The notes beneath the pieces are model-generated. The model was not told the DNA's origin. It saw only the letters and a program-made list of their open reading frames with translations, and ran no database searches. This document shows, in pieces, positions 1 to 8,098 of a stretch of DNA of 64,000 bases. This DNA comes from JABSSA01 sp039960995 (GTDB taxonomy: Bacteria > Pseudomonadota > Alphaproteobacteria > Rhodobacterales > Rhodobacteraceae). The translations under genes were made by a program, and so were the position numbers. The first letter of the stretch is position 1. Each line of letters opens with the position of its first letter. The stretch covers positions 205,045 to 269,044 of the forward strand of contig JBDVKF010000075.1 of assembly GCA_039960995.1 (NCBI GenBank), written 5' to 3'.

Positions 1-541
1 ACAACTGTTCCGTTTCGCCCGAAATCAATTGCAGATCGCGGTAGCGTTCAAAATGCGCAGCACTTTGGTCTGGCCCTGCAATTTCAAGTAAGGCCAATGC
101 AGGTTCCAAAGCGCCCATACGCATCAATGTGTCGACCCGCGCAAGATCAAAGGCGCCGCTGTCATCCGACGGGGGTAACACTTCGCCAAGAACCAACGAA
201 AACAACAAAGATTGAGCAGCTGGTAGTCGCGGCAATGTAATTTTGTTGAGTTGTCTTACCAAGGCCTCAGAGTCTGTGCCTGTCCACAAATCTGAAGGCA
301 AACCTGTGACTGTAGACGGAACCAATCCGACCACACGTGTCGTTGCACCATCCAAAGGTGTGACCGTGACATCAGGTGTCAGTCCAGTTTGCGCAACCGG
401 AGCTGTTTGGGTCGCCGCTGGGGCGGCAACCTGTTGATCCAGCCAGTCAATGACTGACAGAGGTTTTTCCGATTGCGCAGCAACCGACCCAGACATCAGC
501 GCCAGAAGCGCTGCCCAAAGGGGCACACCTTTAATTCGCAT
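1..541 (-). CDS. Secreted or envelope-anchored hypothetical protein, 3' end cut by window edge
   Basis: The frame is open from ATG at 541 down to the left edge, about 180 codons without a stop, so the C-terminus is missing. The first 22 residues look like a Sec signal peptide: a basic start (MRIKG), a hydrophobic core (LWAALLALMSGS) and a likely cut after SVAAQ. An Ala/Pro/Thr-rich stretch follows, then helical segments rich in Leu and Ala that could form TPR-like repeats. I do not recognise a named family. It lies directly downstream of a small membrane-protein gene and overlaps it by 11 nt, so the two are probably co-transcribed and translationally coupled. An envelope protein in this place beside aroK is, as I recall, usual in Rhodobacterales. 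Confidence 0.7.
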   Translation of the reverse strand, partial: MRIKGVPLWAALLALMSGSVAAQSEKPLSVIDWLDQQVAAPAATQTAPVAQTGLTPDVTVTPLDGATTRVVGLVPSTVTGLPSDLWTGTDSEALVRQLNKITLPRLPAAQSLLFSLVLGEVLPPSDDSGAFDLARVDTLMRMGALEPALALLEIAGPDQSAAHFERYRDLQLISGETEQL

Positions 542-680
542 CCAACACAACGGGTTGACGCGTTTCAACTTGCGGCGGGGAAAAGTCCACGCCAACAAAA
601 GGACCTACATATGCGTAGGCCACCAACCCGATAAAACCCAGTACAACCAGGTAAAATAGGTATTTAAATAGCCGAAACAT
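531..680 (-). CDS. Small single-span membrane protein (49 aa)
   Basis: The frame from ATG 680 to TAA 531 encodes 49 residues: a short basic start (MFRLFK), one hydrophobic segment (about residues 7-25, YLFYLVVLGFIGLVAYAYVG) and a short polar tail. An AGAGGCAGG stretch lies upstream of this ATG. An in-frame ATG at 722, preceded by AAAAGG, would add 14 charged residues and is a real alternative. The stop overlaps the next gene's start by 11 nt. It diverges from aroK. Function unknown; the topology suggests a membrane anchor or a small subunit. Confidence 0.6.
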   Translation of the reverse strand: MFRLFKYLFYLVVLGFIGLVAYAYVGPFVGVDFSPPQVETRQPVVLDAN

Positions 681-761
681 ATCGGCGCCTGCCTCTTCTT
701 TTTTCGCTTTGGCCCTGACCATATATGGCCTTTTCAGCAAAAGCACGTCATTGACAGAAAT

Positions 762-1340
762 ATGAGCGAAAAACAGCAGCACAACCCAGACTTTAAATTA
801 AAAAAAACCGTTGTAATGGTAGGCATGATGGGGGCCGGTAAAACCGCTGTGGGACGGGCGCTTGCAGAGATATTGGACGTTCCGTTTTTGGACAGTGACG
901 CTGAAATAGAAGCTGCTGCCAATATGTCAGTACAGGAAGTTTTTTCACGCGATGGCGAAGACTTCTTTCGACAGAAAGAAGCGCAAGTCATTGGACGCCT
1001 GCTTGATTCGCATCAGGGTGTTCTGTCTACGGGCGGTGGAGCCTACCTGGCGGACGCAAATCGGGCGGCGATTTCTGAAAAAGGTGTCGCTGTTTGGTTG
1101 GATGCTGATCTTGGTTTGCTGTGGCAACGTGTTCGACACAAAGATACACGTCCATTGTTACGCACGCAGAACCCACGACGAACCTTGTCCGATATTTATC
1201 ACGCACGCGTTCCAGTTTACGCGCTGTCTGATCTTTCGGTCAAAGCGAACGCCAAGTATTCCATCGAGGAGATGGCTGAATGCGTTATTCTTGCCCTTAA
1301 ATCCCGCCCAGATGTTCTTGAGGAATTGAACCATGCCTGA
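762..1340 (+). CDS. aroK: Shikimate kinase
   Basis: Phosphorylates shikimate to shikimate 3-phosphate with ATP, the fifth step of the chorismate pathway, in the cytosol. The 192-residue protein has the usual length plus a short N-terminal tail. It shows the P-loop GMMGAGKT (residues 21-28), the DSD motif (44-46), the FFRQKE shikimate-binding Arg region (about 67-72), GGG (90-92) and the lid motif RPLL (129-132). The start is the ATG at 762; no strong Shine-Dalgarno is visible. The stop overlaps aroB by 8 nt, so the two consecutive-pathway enzymes form an operon. Confidence 0.96.
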   Translation: MSEKQQHNPDFKLKKTVVMVGMMGAGKTAVGRALAEILDVPFLDSDAEIEAAANMSVQEVFSRDGEDFFRQKEAQVIGRLLDSHQGVLSTGGGAYLADANRAAISEKGVAVWLDADLGLLWQRVRHKDTRPLLRTQNPRRTLSDIYHARVPVYALSDLSVKANAKYSIEEMAECVILALKSRPDVLEELNHA

Positions 1341-2439
1341 AACGGTCCATGTCGCCTTGGGCGAGCGTGCCTATGATGTAGTGATCGCGGAAGGGTTGTT
1401 GTCAGAATCGGCTGCTTATCTGGACCCATTATTAGGCCGCCGGCATGTCACAATCGTCGCTGACGTGCATGTTGCGGAGCTGCATTTGCAGACGCTGCGA
1501 AACACACTTGAAAAAGGCGGGATCAGCAGTGCGGTGCTGGAAGTGCCACGTGGTGAGGCATCCAAAAGTTGGACGCATCTGACGGAGGTTGTCGAATGGC
1601 TGTTAGATCAGCGTGTTGAACGGAACGATTTGGTTCTCGCACTCGGGGGGGGGGTGATTGGCGACCTTGTCGGGTTTGCTGCAGCGATTTTGCGGCGCGG
1701 CGTGCGTTTTGTTCAAGTGCCGACCTCATTGCTGGCACAAGTCGACAGTTCAGTGGGGGGCAAAACTGGTATCAACACGCGGCATGGTAAAAACCTGGTT
1801 GGCGCGTTCCATCAACCAAGTCTTGTCTTGGCGGATACGGGATTGTTGGGAACTTTAACGTCTCGGGATCTGCTTGCTGGATACGGCGAAGTCGTAAAAT
1901 ACGGTATGTTGGGCGACACGGCGTTTTTCGAATGGCTCGAAGCCAACGGTCGGGCCTTGGCGTCGGGCGATATAGATGCGCGTAATTTCGCAGTTAAACG
2001 GTCTGTGGAAATGAAGGCTGAAATTGTTTTGCGCGACGAAACAGAGCAGGGCGACCGCGCACTTTTGAATCTAGGTCACACGTTTTGCCACGCGCTGGAA
2101 GCGGCGACAGGGTATTCAGATCGATTGTTGCATGGGGAAGGCGTGGCCATTGGATGTGCGTTGGCCTTCGAATTGTCCGCACGTCTGGGTTTATGTTCAC
2201 AAGAAGATCCAAGCCGTGTGCGCGCGCATCTTAAAGACATGGGTATGAAAACCGATTTGAGTGACATTCCCGGTGATTTACCGGGGGCAGATGTTTTGAT
2301 GGACCTCATGGGACAGGACAAAAAGGTCATTGATGGCAAGTTGCGGTTTATTTTGGCACGGGGGATTGGATCAGCCTTTGTGACATCAGACGTTCCGTCC
2401 GATGCCGTCAAGGATGTGCTGAACGACGCTTTGAGCTGA
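1333..2439 (+). CDS. aroB: 3-dehydroquinate synthase
   Basis: Converts DAHP to 3-dehydroquinate, the second step of the shikimate pathway, using NAD and a divalent metal. The 368-residue protein has the family length. Visible motifs are the dinucleotide-binding GGGVIGDLVGFAAA loop, the substrate loop LLAQVDSSVGGKTGIN, GEVVKYG, and metal-binding His residues in NLGHTFCHALE and LLHGEGVAIG. Translation starts inside the end of aroK (8-nt overlap), so expression is coupled. It converges on ssb, with a hairpin between. Confidence 0.97.
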   Translation: MPETVHVALGERAYDVVIAEGLLSESAAYLDPLLGRRHVTIVADVHVAELHLQTLRNTLEKGGISSAVLEVPRGEASKSWTHLTEVVEWLLDQRVERNDLVLALGGGVIGDLVGFAAAILRRGVRFVQVPTSLLAQVDSSVGGKTGINTRHGKNLVGAFHQPSLVLADTGLLGTLTSRDLLAGYGEVVKYGMLGDTAFFEWLEANGRALASGDIDARNFAVKRSVEMKAEIVLRDETEQGDRALLNLGHTFCHALEAATGYSDRLLHGEGVAIGCALAFELSARLGLCSQEDPSRVRAHLKDMGMKTDLSDIPGDLPGADVLMDLMGQDKKVIDGKLRFILARGIGSAFVTSDVPSDAVKDVLNDALS

Positions 2440-2470
2440 TCACTTTTCGAGTTTAATGTCCCAAACGCAA

Positions 2471-2494
2471 ACCGCAGCCCCAAAAGGCTGCGGT
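2471..2494. terminator. Stem-loop between convergent aroB and ssb
   Basis: A perfect 9-bp stem (ACCGCAGCC / GGCTGCGGT) with a 6-nt loop lies 31 nt past the aroB stop and 24 nt past the ssb stop. Neither side has a strong T-run, so it may be a modest bidirectional terminator or a 3'-end protecting structure. Confidence 0.55.
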
Positions 2495-2518
2495 CACTTA
2501 GGTAAAACTTATCGAAAC

Positions 2519-3034
2519 CTAGAACGGGATTTCGTCGTCGATGTCACGTGATGGAGCAGGGGCGCCACCGCCGCCGTTATTGTCGCCACCGCCGCCGCCA
2601 TAGTCACCGCCACGATCATCATAGCCCATTTGGCCGCCACCGCCGCCGCCACCATAGTTGCCGACACCGCCAGATTGACTGTCGCGACCATCCAGCATCG
2701 TCAACGTGCCGCCAAAGCCCTGCAAAACAACTTCGGTTGAGTATTTGTCTTGGCCTGACTGGTCCTGCCACTTGCGGGTCTGCAATTGGCCTTCGATGTA
2801 AACTTTCGATCCTTTGCGCAAATACTGCTCGGCGATCCGGACAAGACCTTCTTGAAAGATTGCGACCGAATGCCATTCCGTCCGTTCGCGCCGTTCGCCC
2901 GTATTGCGGTCTTTCCAATTTTCAGACGTCGCGATCCGCAGATTGCATACCTTCCCGCCGTTTTGGAATGTCCGCACTTCTGGGTCGCGCCCGAGATTGC
3001 CGATTAGAATGACCTTGTTGACGGATCCTGCCAT
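2519..3034 (-). CDS. ssb: Single-stranded DNA-binding protein
   Basis: Binds and protects single-stranded DNA in replication, repair and recombination. In the 171 residues the OB-fold occupies about 1-112, opening with MAGSVNKVILIGNLGRDPEV and containing the WHSVAIF strand. A Gly-rich flexible linker of about 45 residues follows. The acidic tail ends in DDEIPF, the conserved protein-interaction tip. It is monocistronic and divergent from the lytic transglycosylase. I saw no clear SOS box in the shared upstream region. Confidence 0.97.
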   Translation of the reverse strand: MAGSVNKVILIGNLGRDPEVRTFQNGGKVCNLRIATSENWKDRNTGERRERTEWHSVAIFQEGLVRIAEQYLRKGSKVYIEGQLQTRKWQDQSGQDKYSTEVVLQGFGGTLTMLDGRDSQSGGVGNYGGGGGGGQMGYDDRGGDYGGGGGDNNGGGGAPAPSRDIDDEIPF

Positions 3035-3203
3035 CTTATTCCCCCGCGTGTTTTTGCATTTGAGCGATTCTGCTCATTGATCTGAATTTGGCTTAATCTA
3101 CACTTCCCGCAACAGGGTTAACACCATCTTTCGTGATGGATTGGAAAGCTCTGGAAAAAATGTTATAGATCCGGTCAAGGTACGGACCGCTAAGGGGCAT
3201 GGT

Positions 3204-3794
3204 TTGAAAATTCGGGTGGGACTTGCAATTCTGTGCGCCAGCGCACTGATCGCTGATGTGGCAGTGGCAGATATATTTTCGTCGCGCAGCCGCAATAATT
3301 TATTCAAAAGCCAAACGAAGGTTTTGGACGACCGAGCGTCGTCCCAATACAATTCGTCTGTGCGCTTGCAGCCTGCCAAGATTAAAACACCGACCAAGTG
3401 GGGCGACACTCCTTCTTATAAGGGGAAGTATCGCGGCAAGTATCTAGAAGTGGCGCGATCTGCTGCGCGTAAAAACGGCGTGCCCGAAGATTTGTTTTTG
3501 CGATTGGTACAGCAGGAGTCAAATTGGAACCCAACTGCTAAATCCCACAAAGGGGCTTTGGGGCTGGCTCAGTTAATGCCCGGTACGGCGCAGTATCTTC
3601 GGGTTGATCCTAATGATCCGGCGCAAAATCTTGAAGGTGGTGCACGCTATCTGAAAGAACAGTACAGCAAATTTGGGTCATGGCGCCTTGCTTTGGCTGC
3701 ATACAATGCAGGCCCAGGCGCTGTTAAAAAATATGGGGGTGTTCCCCCATTTCGCGAAACTCGCAACTATGTGAAGAAGATCTGGGGGTCTTGA
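3204..3794 (+). CDS. Lytic transglycosylase, SLT domain, secreted
   Basis: Cleaves peptidoglycan glycan strands to give 1,6-anhydromuropeptides in the periplasm. I chose the TTG at 3204 because GGGG precedes it and it gives a clean signal peptide (MKIRVGLAILCASALIADVAVA). A TTG at 3141 would add 21 non-signal residues. The C-terminal half is an SLT fold with the catalytic Glu in QQESNWNP, then GALGLAQLMPGTA, NLEGGARYL and LAAYNAGPGAV. At about 196 residues it is a short soluble family member. It diverges from ssb. anmK, which handles the anhydro-sugar product, is elsewhere in this window. Confidence 0.9.
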   Translation: MKIRVGLAILCASALIADVAVADIFSSRSRNNLFKSQTKVLDDRASSQYNSSVRLQPAKIKTPTKWGDTPSYKGKYRGKYLEVARSAARKNGVPEDLFLRLVQQESNWNPTAKSHKGALGLAQLMPGTAQYLRVDPNDPAQNLEGGARYLKEQYSKFGSWRLALAAYNAGPGAVKKYGGVPPFRETRNYVKKIWGS

Positions 3795-3870
3795 CGCGGG
3801 ATCATCACGGCGTCGTCGAATTTCCGCCCAATTGACCGGTCATCTCTGCTGTAACAAGCGAGAGGTGATC

Positions 3871-4356
3871 ATGCCAAAATCAGATGCGAGATTCGAAGAG
3901 CGCCTGCGGCGCATATCCGACAACGGTCCGTCCGGAGTTACCATCCCGGGCCAAGTTAGTGATATGTCAGAGAAAGACGAACGCAAGAAGCGTGGTAAAC
4001 GCGCTCCACGTCAACAACGTGGCAAGGACATGGTTCTAACAGCGTTGTTGTTTGGCGGCATACTTGGAGCTTTGGCCGGATTGGCCTTTCAGAACATTGT
4101 TGGTGCACAAGTCTTTCTCGAATTCGATTGGGAAGCCGAATGGGCCACGATGCAGAATGATCTGGTGCGTGCCGCTGTTTGGGGCGCACTTGCGACGGGT
4201 CTAACGATGTTGATTCTGACACTGCCCAACCGGAAGAAACAACGCAAAGTTGCAGCTTGGTCGCTTGCCTATACGTTGACTGCAGTCAGCGTGAATGCAC
4301 AGGATCTTTTCGCACTTGTTCCGCCAGAAAAACTGGCTCTGTTGGCTGGCAATTGA
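3871..4356 (+). CDS. Hypothetical two-span membrane protein
   Basis: The start at 3871 is preceded by GAGAGGTGATC, a good ribosome site; an in-frame ATG at 3832 lacks one. The 161-residue product has a soluble N-terminal 50 residues rich in Arg, Lys and Glu, then two hydrophobic segments (about 55-77 and 98-116) separated by an acidic, aromatic loop, then a basic turn (NRKKQRK) and a weakly hydrophobic tail. It resembles unnamed Rhodobacterales proteins I cannot assign to a function. It is 76 nt downstream of the lytic transglycosylase. Confidence 0.72.
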   Translation: MPKSDARFEERLRRISDNGPSGVTIPGQVSDMSEKDERKKRGKRAPRQQRGKDMVLTALLFGGILGALAGLAFQNIVGAQVFLEFDWEAEWATMQNDLVRAAVWGALATGLTMLILTLPNRKKQRKVAAWSLAYTLTAVSVNAQDLFALVPPEKLALLAGN

Positions 4357-4423
4357 TCATTTAAGGCAGCGCGGTTTGTTCCGTGCTCCTTTTGTTCTGT
4401 AACGAGTGCCTCTCCAAATCAGC

Positions 4424-6508
4424 TTACTCCGCAGCGATTTTGATCACGGGTTCCATGTTGTTCAGAACATCGTCGCCAAGGTGGCATTTAATTTGATGCC
4501 CATCCGCAAGTTGACGTATTGGTGGAATTTCTTTTTCACACAAATCACCCGGCACTTGCGATTTCCAACGACACCGCGTTTGGAACGGGCAGCCCGAAGG
4601 CGGGTTCATGGCCGATGGAATGTCGCCCTCCAACACGATATGCTGCTTTGTGATGCTGGTGTCTGCAATTGGGACCGCTGACAGAAGGGCCTCGGTGTAA
4701 GGGTGATAGGGCGGTGAAAACACTTGATCAGTATCACCTAACTCAACCACATGCCCCAAATACATCACCATAACGCGGTCGCTGAGATAGCGTACGATGG
4801 ACAAGTCATGGCTGATAAACAAAAGCGTTGTTTTCTGTTCGCGCTGAATTTCCATCAGTAGATCAGTGACCGCTGCTTGGACGGAAACATCCAAGGCCGA
4901 AACCGGTTCATCTGCCACGACGATCCGCGCGCCACCTGAAAATGCGCGTGCGATGCCGACACGTTGCTTTTGCCCACCCGACAGTTGACGTGGCATGCGT
5001 TCGGCAAACGCGCGGGGCAGTTTGACCAGATCAAGCAGTTCCAACATTCTGTCGCGGCGTTCTGCTTCGGTGTTGCCGTATTTGAATATTTCCAACGCTC
5101 GAATAATTTGGCGTCCTACGCTCATCGACGGGTTCAACGTGTCAAACGGGTTTTGGAAAACCATCTGCACGTCCGCGACAGTCTGTGTGTCGCGTTCTTC
5201 GATGGGCGAATGCTGAATGTTTTTGTTATCCAGCAAAATCTGACCGTCAGTTGCCGTCTCCAAACCCATCAGTACTTTGGCGAATGTCGATTTCCCGCAG
5301 CCGGATTCGCCTACAATTGCTAAGGTTTCCGACTCTCGCGCCTCAAAGCTGAGCGTTTCGTTGGCTTTGACGACTTTCTTATCGCCGCCGCCAAACAGCG
5401 CGTTGGCCGCCACCTCGTAATGCTTCTTAAGATTGTCCATCTTGAGGACGACGCGCCCCGGAGCATTTTTTTCGAATGTCTTGTCAATTTGGATTGGCGT
5501 ATTCCAATCGATTTCACTAAATTTCAAACACCGTGAATGGTGACGTTCGTCCCCGGAGACTTCGGACATCATGATATCCCCCTGATCACAGCGCCCGGCC
5601 TCAAAATAATCGCAACGTGGCCCAAAGTTGCAACCCTGAGGCCGTTCATGGGGCAGGGGGAAATTTCCAGGAATAGCCACTAAAGGATGCGAGTTTTTGT
5701 CCGCGCCCGGCAATGGAATTGAGCGGAACAAAGCTTGCGTATAGGGATGCTGCATCTTGTCAAAGACGTCTTCGATCGACCCTCTTTCGACCGCTTCGCC
5801 GGAATACATCACGCAAATCCGGTCGCAGGTTTCCAAAACCAATCCCAAATTGTGTGAAATGAACAGCATGGACGTGCCGTATTTCTTGCCAAGGTCTTTG
5901 ACCAATTCAACAACAGCCGCTTCGACGGTGACATCAAGAGCCGTTGTTGGTTCATCTAAGATCAGCAAGGACGGTTCCGACATCAATGCCATAGCGATCA
6001 CAATGCGCTGCTGTTGCCCACCAGACAGTTGATGCGGAAACGAATCCAAAATCCGCATTGGGTCAGGCAATTTGACGTCCGTCACCACTTGAAGCGCGCG
6101 GGCATGAGCGTCTTTTTCGTTCATGTTTTGGTGGATCATGGGGACTTCCATCAGCTGACGTCCGATTTTCATCGCCGGGTTCAGTGATGCCATGGGCTCT
6201 TGATAGATCATCGCAATTTCGGAACCGCGAATATCGCGCAGTTCTTCCATGCTCATGTCCTGTAAATTTTGCCCCTTGAACTTGATCGATCCGCCAACGA
6301 TGCGTCCGTTTTTGCCAAGGTCCTGCATGACGCCTAAGGCAACCGTGGATTTTCCACATCCCGATTCCCCGACAAGGCCTACGGCTTCGCCAGGTTGAAC
6401 GGTTACTGAAAAATCCATGACGGCAGGAATTTCGCGCAACCGGGTGAAGAACGAAATCGAAAGCTTGTCGATCTCAAGGATCGGCCCGTCGTAATCCAAC
6501 TTAGCCAT
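4424..6508 (-). CDS. Peptide/nickel-type ABC importer, fused double ATPase
   Basis: Energises import through the two permeases encoded upstream. The 694 residues carry two complete nucleotide-binding domains in one chain (DppD-DppF fusion). Domain 1 has Walker A GESGCGKST (47-55), signature LSGGQQQR and Walker B LLILDEP. Domain 2 has a second GESGCGKST near 400, LSGGQKQR and VVADEP. Each domain ends in the oligopeptide-transporter Cys-containing motif (CNFGPRCDYFEAGRC and CPFQTRCRW). It is last in a three-gene unit and is separated from the permease gene by a hairpin. Substrate cannot be deduced; no solute-binding protein is adjacent. Confidence 0.93.
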   Translation of the reverse strand: MAKLDYDGPILEIDKLSISFFTRLREIPAVMDFSVTVQPGEAVGLVGESGCGKSTVALGVMQDLGKNGRIVGGSIKFKGQNLQDMSMEELRDIRGSEIAMIYQEPMASLNPAMKIGRQLMEVPMIHQNMNEKDAHARALQVVTDVKLPDPMRILDSFPHQLSGGQQQRIVIAMALMSEPSLLILDEPTTALDVTVEAAVVELVKDLGKKYGTSMLFISHNLGLVLETCDRICVMYSGEAVERGSIEDVFDKMQHPYTQALFRSIPLPGADKNSHPLVAIPGNFPLPHERPQGCNFGPRCDYFEAGRCDQGDIMMSEVSGDERHHSRCLKFSEIDWNTPIQIDKTFEKNAPGRVVLKMDNLKKHYEVAANALFGGGDKKVVKANETLSFEARESETLAIVGESGCGKSTFAKVLMGLETATDGQILLDNKNIQHSPIEERDTQTVADVQMVFQNPFDTLNPSMSVGRQIIRALEIFKYGNTEAERRDRMLELLDLVKLPRAFAERMPRQLSGGQKQRVGIARAFSGGARIVVADEPVSALDVSVQAAVTDLLMEIQREQKTTLLFISHDLSIVRYLSDRVMVMYLGHVVELGDTDQVFSPPYHPYTEALLSAVPIADTSITKQHIVLEGDIPSAMNPPSGCPFQTRCRWKSQVPGDLCEKEIPPIRQLADGHQIKCHLGDDVLNNMEPVIKIAAE

Positions 6509-6570
6509 TTCTGTATCTCCCTGTCCGGAGCGAGCAAGATGTTTCCTGCTTCATCTTTCATGTTTAACCA

Positions 6571-6602
6571 GAAAGGACCGAGGCCGATGCCACGGTCCTT
6601 TC
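6571..6602 (-). other. Intercistronic stem-loop between permease and ATPase genes
   Basis: A perfect 10-bp stem (GAAAGGACCG / CGGTCCTTTC) with a 12-nt loop starts 8 nt after the permease stop and ends about 60 nt before the ATPase start. On the transcribed minus strand it lacks a T-run, so partial termination or mRNA-end protection is more likely than full termination. Confidence 0.6.
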
Positions 6603-6610
6603 GTTTTAAC

Positions 6611-8083
6611 TTAATCTTTCAAGCTTTCTTCACGCAGTCCGTCTGCCAGCAAATTCAATCCCAGCACCAAAGACATCAGTGAAATGGCTGGAACAATTGC
6701 CGCATGCGGGTAAAGGCTTAGCAATCGCCGCCCGGCGTTAATGGTTGTGCCCCAATCGGGACTTTCCGATGAAAGACCCAAGCCAAAGAACCCCAACGTG
6801 CCCAAAAGGATTGTGGTGTATCCGATCCGAAGACAGAAATCGACGATCAGAGGCCCGCGTGCATTCGGCAGGATTTCCCACAACATAATGTACCAAGGGC
6901 CTTCACCGCGTGTTTGCGCGGCGGCCACATAATCGCGTGTCTTGATGTCCAATGCGAGGCCACGCACAATCCGAAAAACCGTAGGGGCGTTCACAAAAAC
7001 AACTGATACGAACACCACAAGGATGTTGGCTGGCATCTTCATGAAGTCAAGAAAGGTTGGCAGTCCCCATATTTTGTAGGTCGCGGTTGAGATGATATAA
7101 CCGTCGTTCGAAATCAGCGCCAAATACACCCAAGCCATCAACCCCAATACAACAACCAGCAACGGTGTGCGCACCTTGGGCTGTGTGTAATAACGTGAAT
7201 TCAGCAGGATGCAGATAAAGATCAACGGGAAAACAAACAGCACAGTAGCCATATAGTTAGGAATGCCGGTCGCGACGATTTCAGGTGTGACAAGCAAGTA
7301 GAACAATAAGATAACGGGGAAAGCCAAAATCAAATTGGCTAGAAAAGACAGGAAGGTATCAAACCGCCCACCGTAATATCCCGCAGGCAATCCCAGAGTT
7401 ATGCCAACCATAAAGGCAAAGAGCGTCGCAAACGGCGCGATCAGAACAACGATCCAAGCGCCCTTAAACAGACGACTAAAGATGTCACGCGCCAGATTAT
7501 CGCCGCCCAACAGAAACCATTGGTATTCGCCATCTTCAGCGCCGCGCATTGGCGTGCCAGGCAACTTGTTCTTCATACCGGACACTTGGCTCAGGCTGTC
7601 ATGGGTTGTGATCAAGTCACCGACACCGGCCATTACACCTGCAAACACCCAAAACATGACCAATCCAAAGCCGATCATTCCGACGGTTGAATCAAACAGT
7701 TTCCCATACAGGCCAAGTTTGCGTTTATAGGTGATCGACACTCCGTAGGTCACGACCAATGCGATCCAAACCGGGATCAGGCGTCTGCTCATGCCGCCAA
7801 CGATACCAGCGCCTTTGGGCCCCATAACCGCACCGACAATGATATAACCAAATGCCAACAGCACCAGACCAAAGCCGAGCCAACGCACCGTCTGCACACT
7901 GGTGTCATAGGGACCGCCAGCATTGGACAATGTGCCGTCCGAGTTAGTTATCACGCGTTGACCGCCTGTTGCGTAAGCCAAAACGACCATGGCAAAAACT
8001 GCGATTGAAAAGGCGATTGCCAGGTAAAACGATATTGGATCAAGGGCCGTGCCCAGAGATCCAGTCCATGTCAATGGTTCCAT
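6611..8083 (-). CDS. ABC importer permease, DppC type, N-terminally extended
   Basis: Second permease of the peptide/nickel-type importer. At 490 residues it is much longer than the roughly 300 usual for DppC/OppC. The C-terminal 300 residues are typical: the GGDNLARDIFSRLFKG entry motif (near 193-208), transmembrane helices, and the EAA loop region DYVAAAQTRGEGPWYIMLWE followed by LPNARGPLI. The N-terminal 160 residues hold about four extra hydrophobic segments (roughly 17-37, 69-90, 103-118, 132-155). The start ATG at 8083 is 15 nt downstream of the first permease gene. Confidence 0.92.
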   Translation of the reverse strand: MEPLTWTGSLGTALDPISFYLAIAFSIAVFAMVVLAYATGGQRVITNSDGTLSNAGGPYDTSVQTVRWLGFGLVLLAFGYIIVGAVMGPKGAGIVGGMSRRLIPVWIALVVTYGVSITYKRKLGLYGKLFDSTVGMIGFGLVMFWVFAGVMAGVGDLITTHDSLSQVSGMKNKLPGTPMRGAEDGEYQWFLLGGDNLARDIFSRLFKGAWIVVLIAPFATLFAFMVGITLGLPAGYYGGRFDTFLSFLANLILAFPVILLFYLLVTPEIVATGIPNYMATVLFVFPLIFICILLNSRYYTQPKVRTPLLVVVLGLMAWVYLALISNDGYIISTATYKIWGLPTFLDFMKMPANILVVFVSVVFVNAPTVFRIVRGLALDIKTRDYVAAAQTRGEGPWYIMLWEILPNARGPLIVDFCLRIGYTTILLGTLGFFGLGLSSESPDWGTTINAGRRLLSLYPHAAIVPAISLMSLVLGLNLLADGLREESLKD

Positions 8084-8098
8084 CTCTTTGGTCCTCCC

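Noticed and set aside
751..756. TTGACA just before aroK as a promoter
   Set aside because: It lies 5 bp before the aroK start, so its -10 would fall inside the coding sequence; no matching -10 is seen.
2548..3012. Plus-strand His/Arg-rich ORF of 154 codons opposite ssb
   Set aside because: Antisense of the Gly-rich linker and OB-fold of ssb; His/Arg repeats arise from complementing GGN codons.
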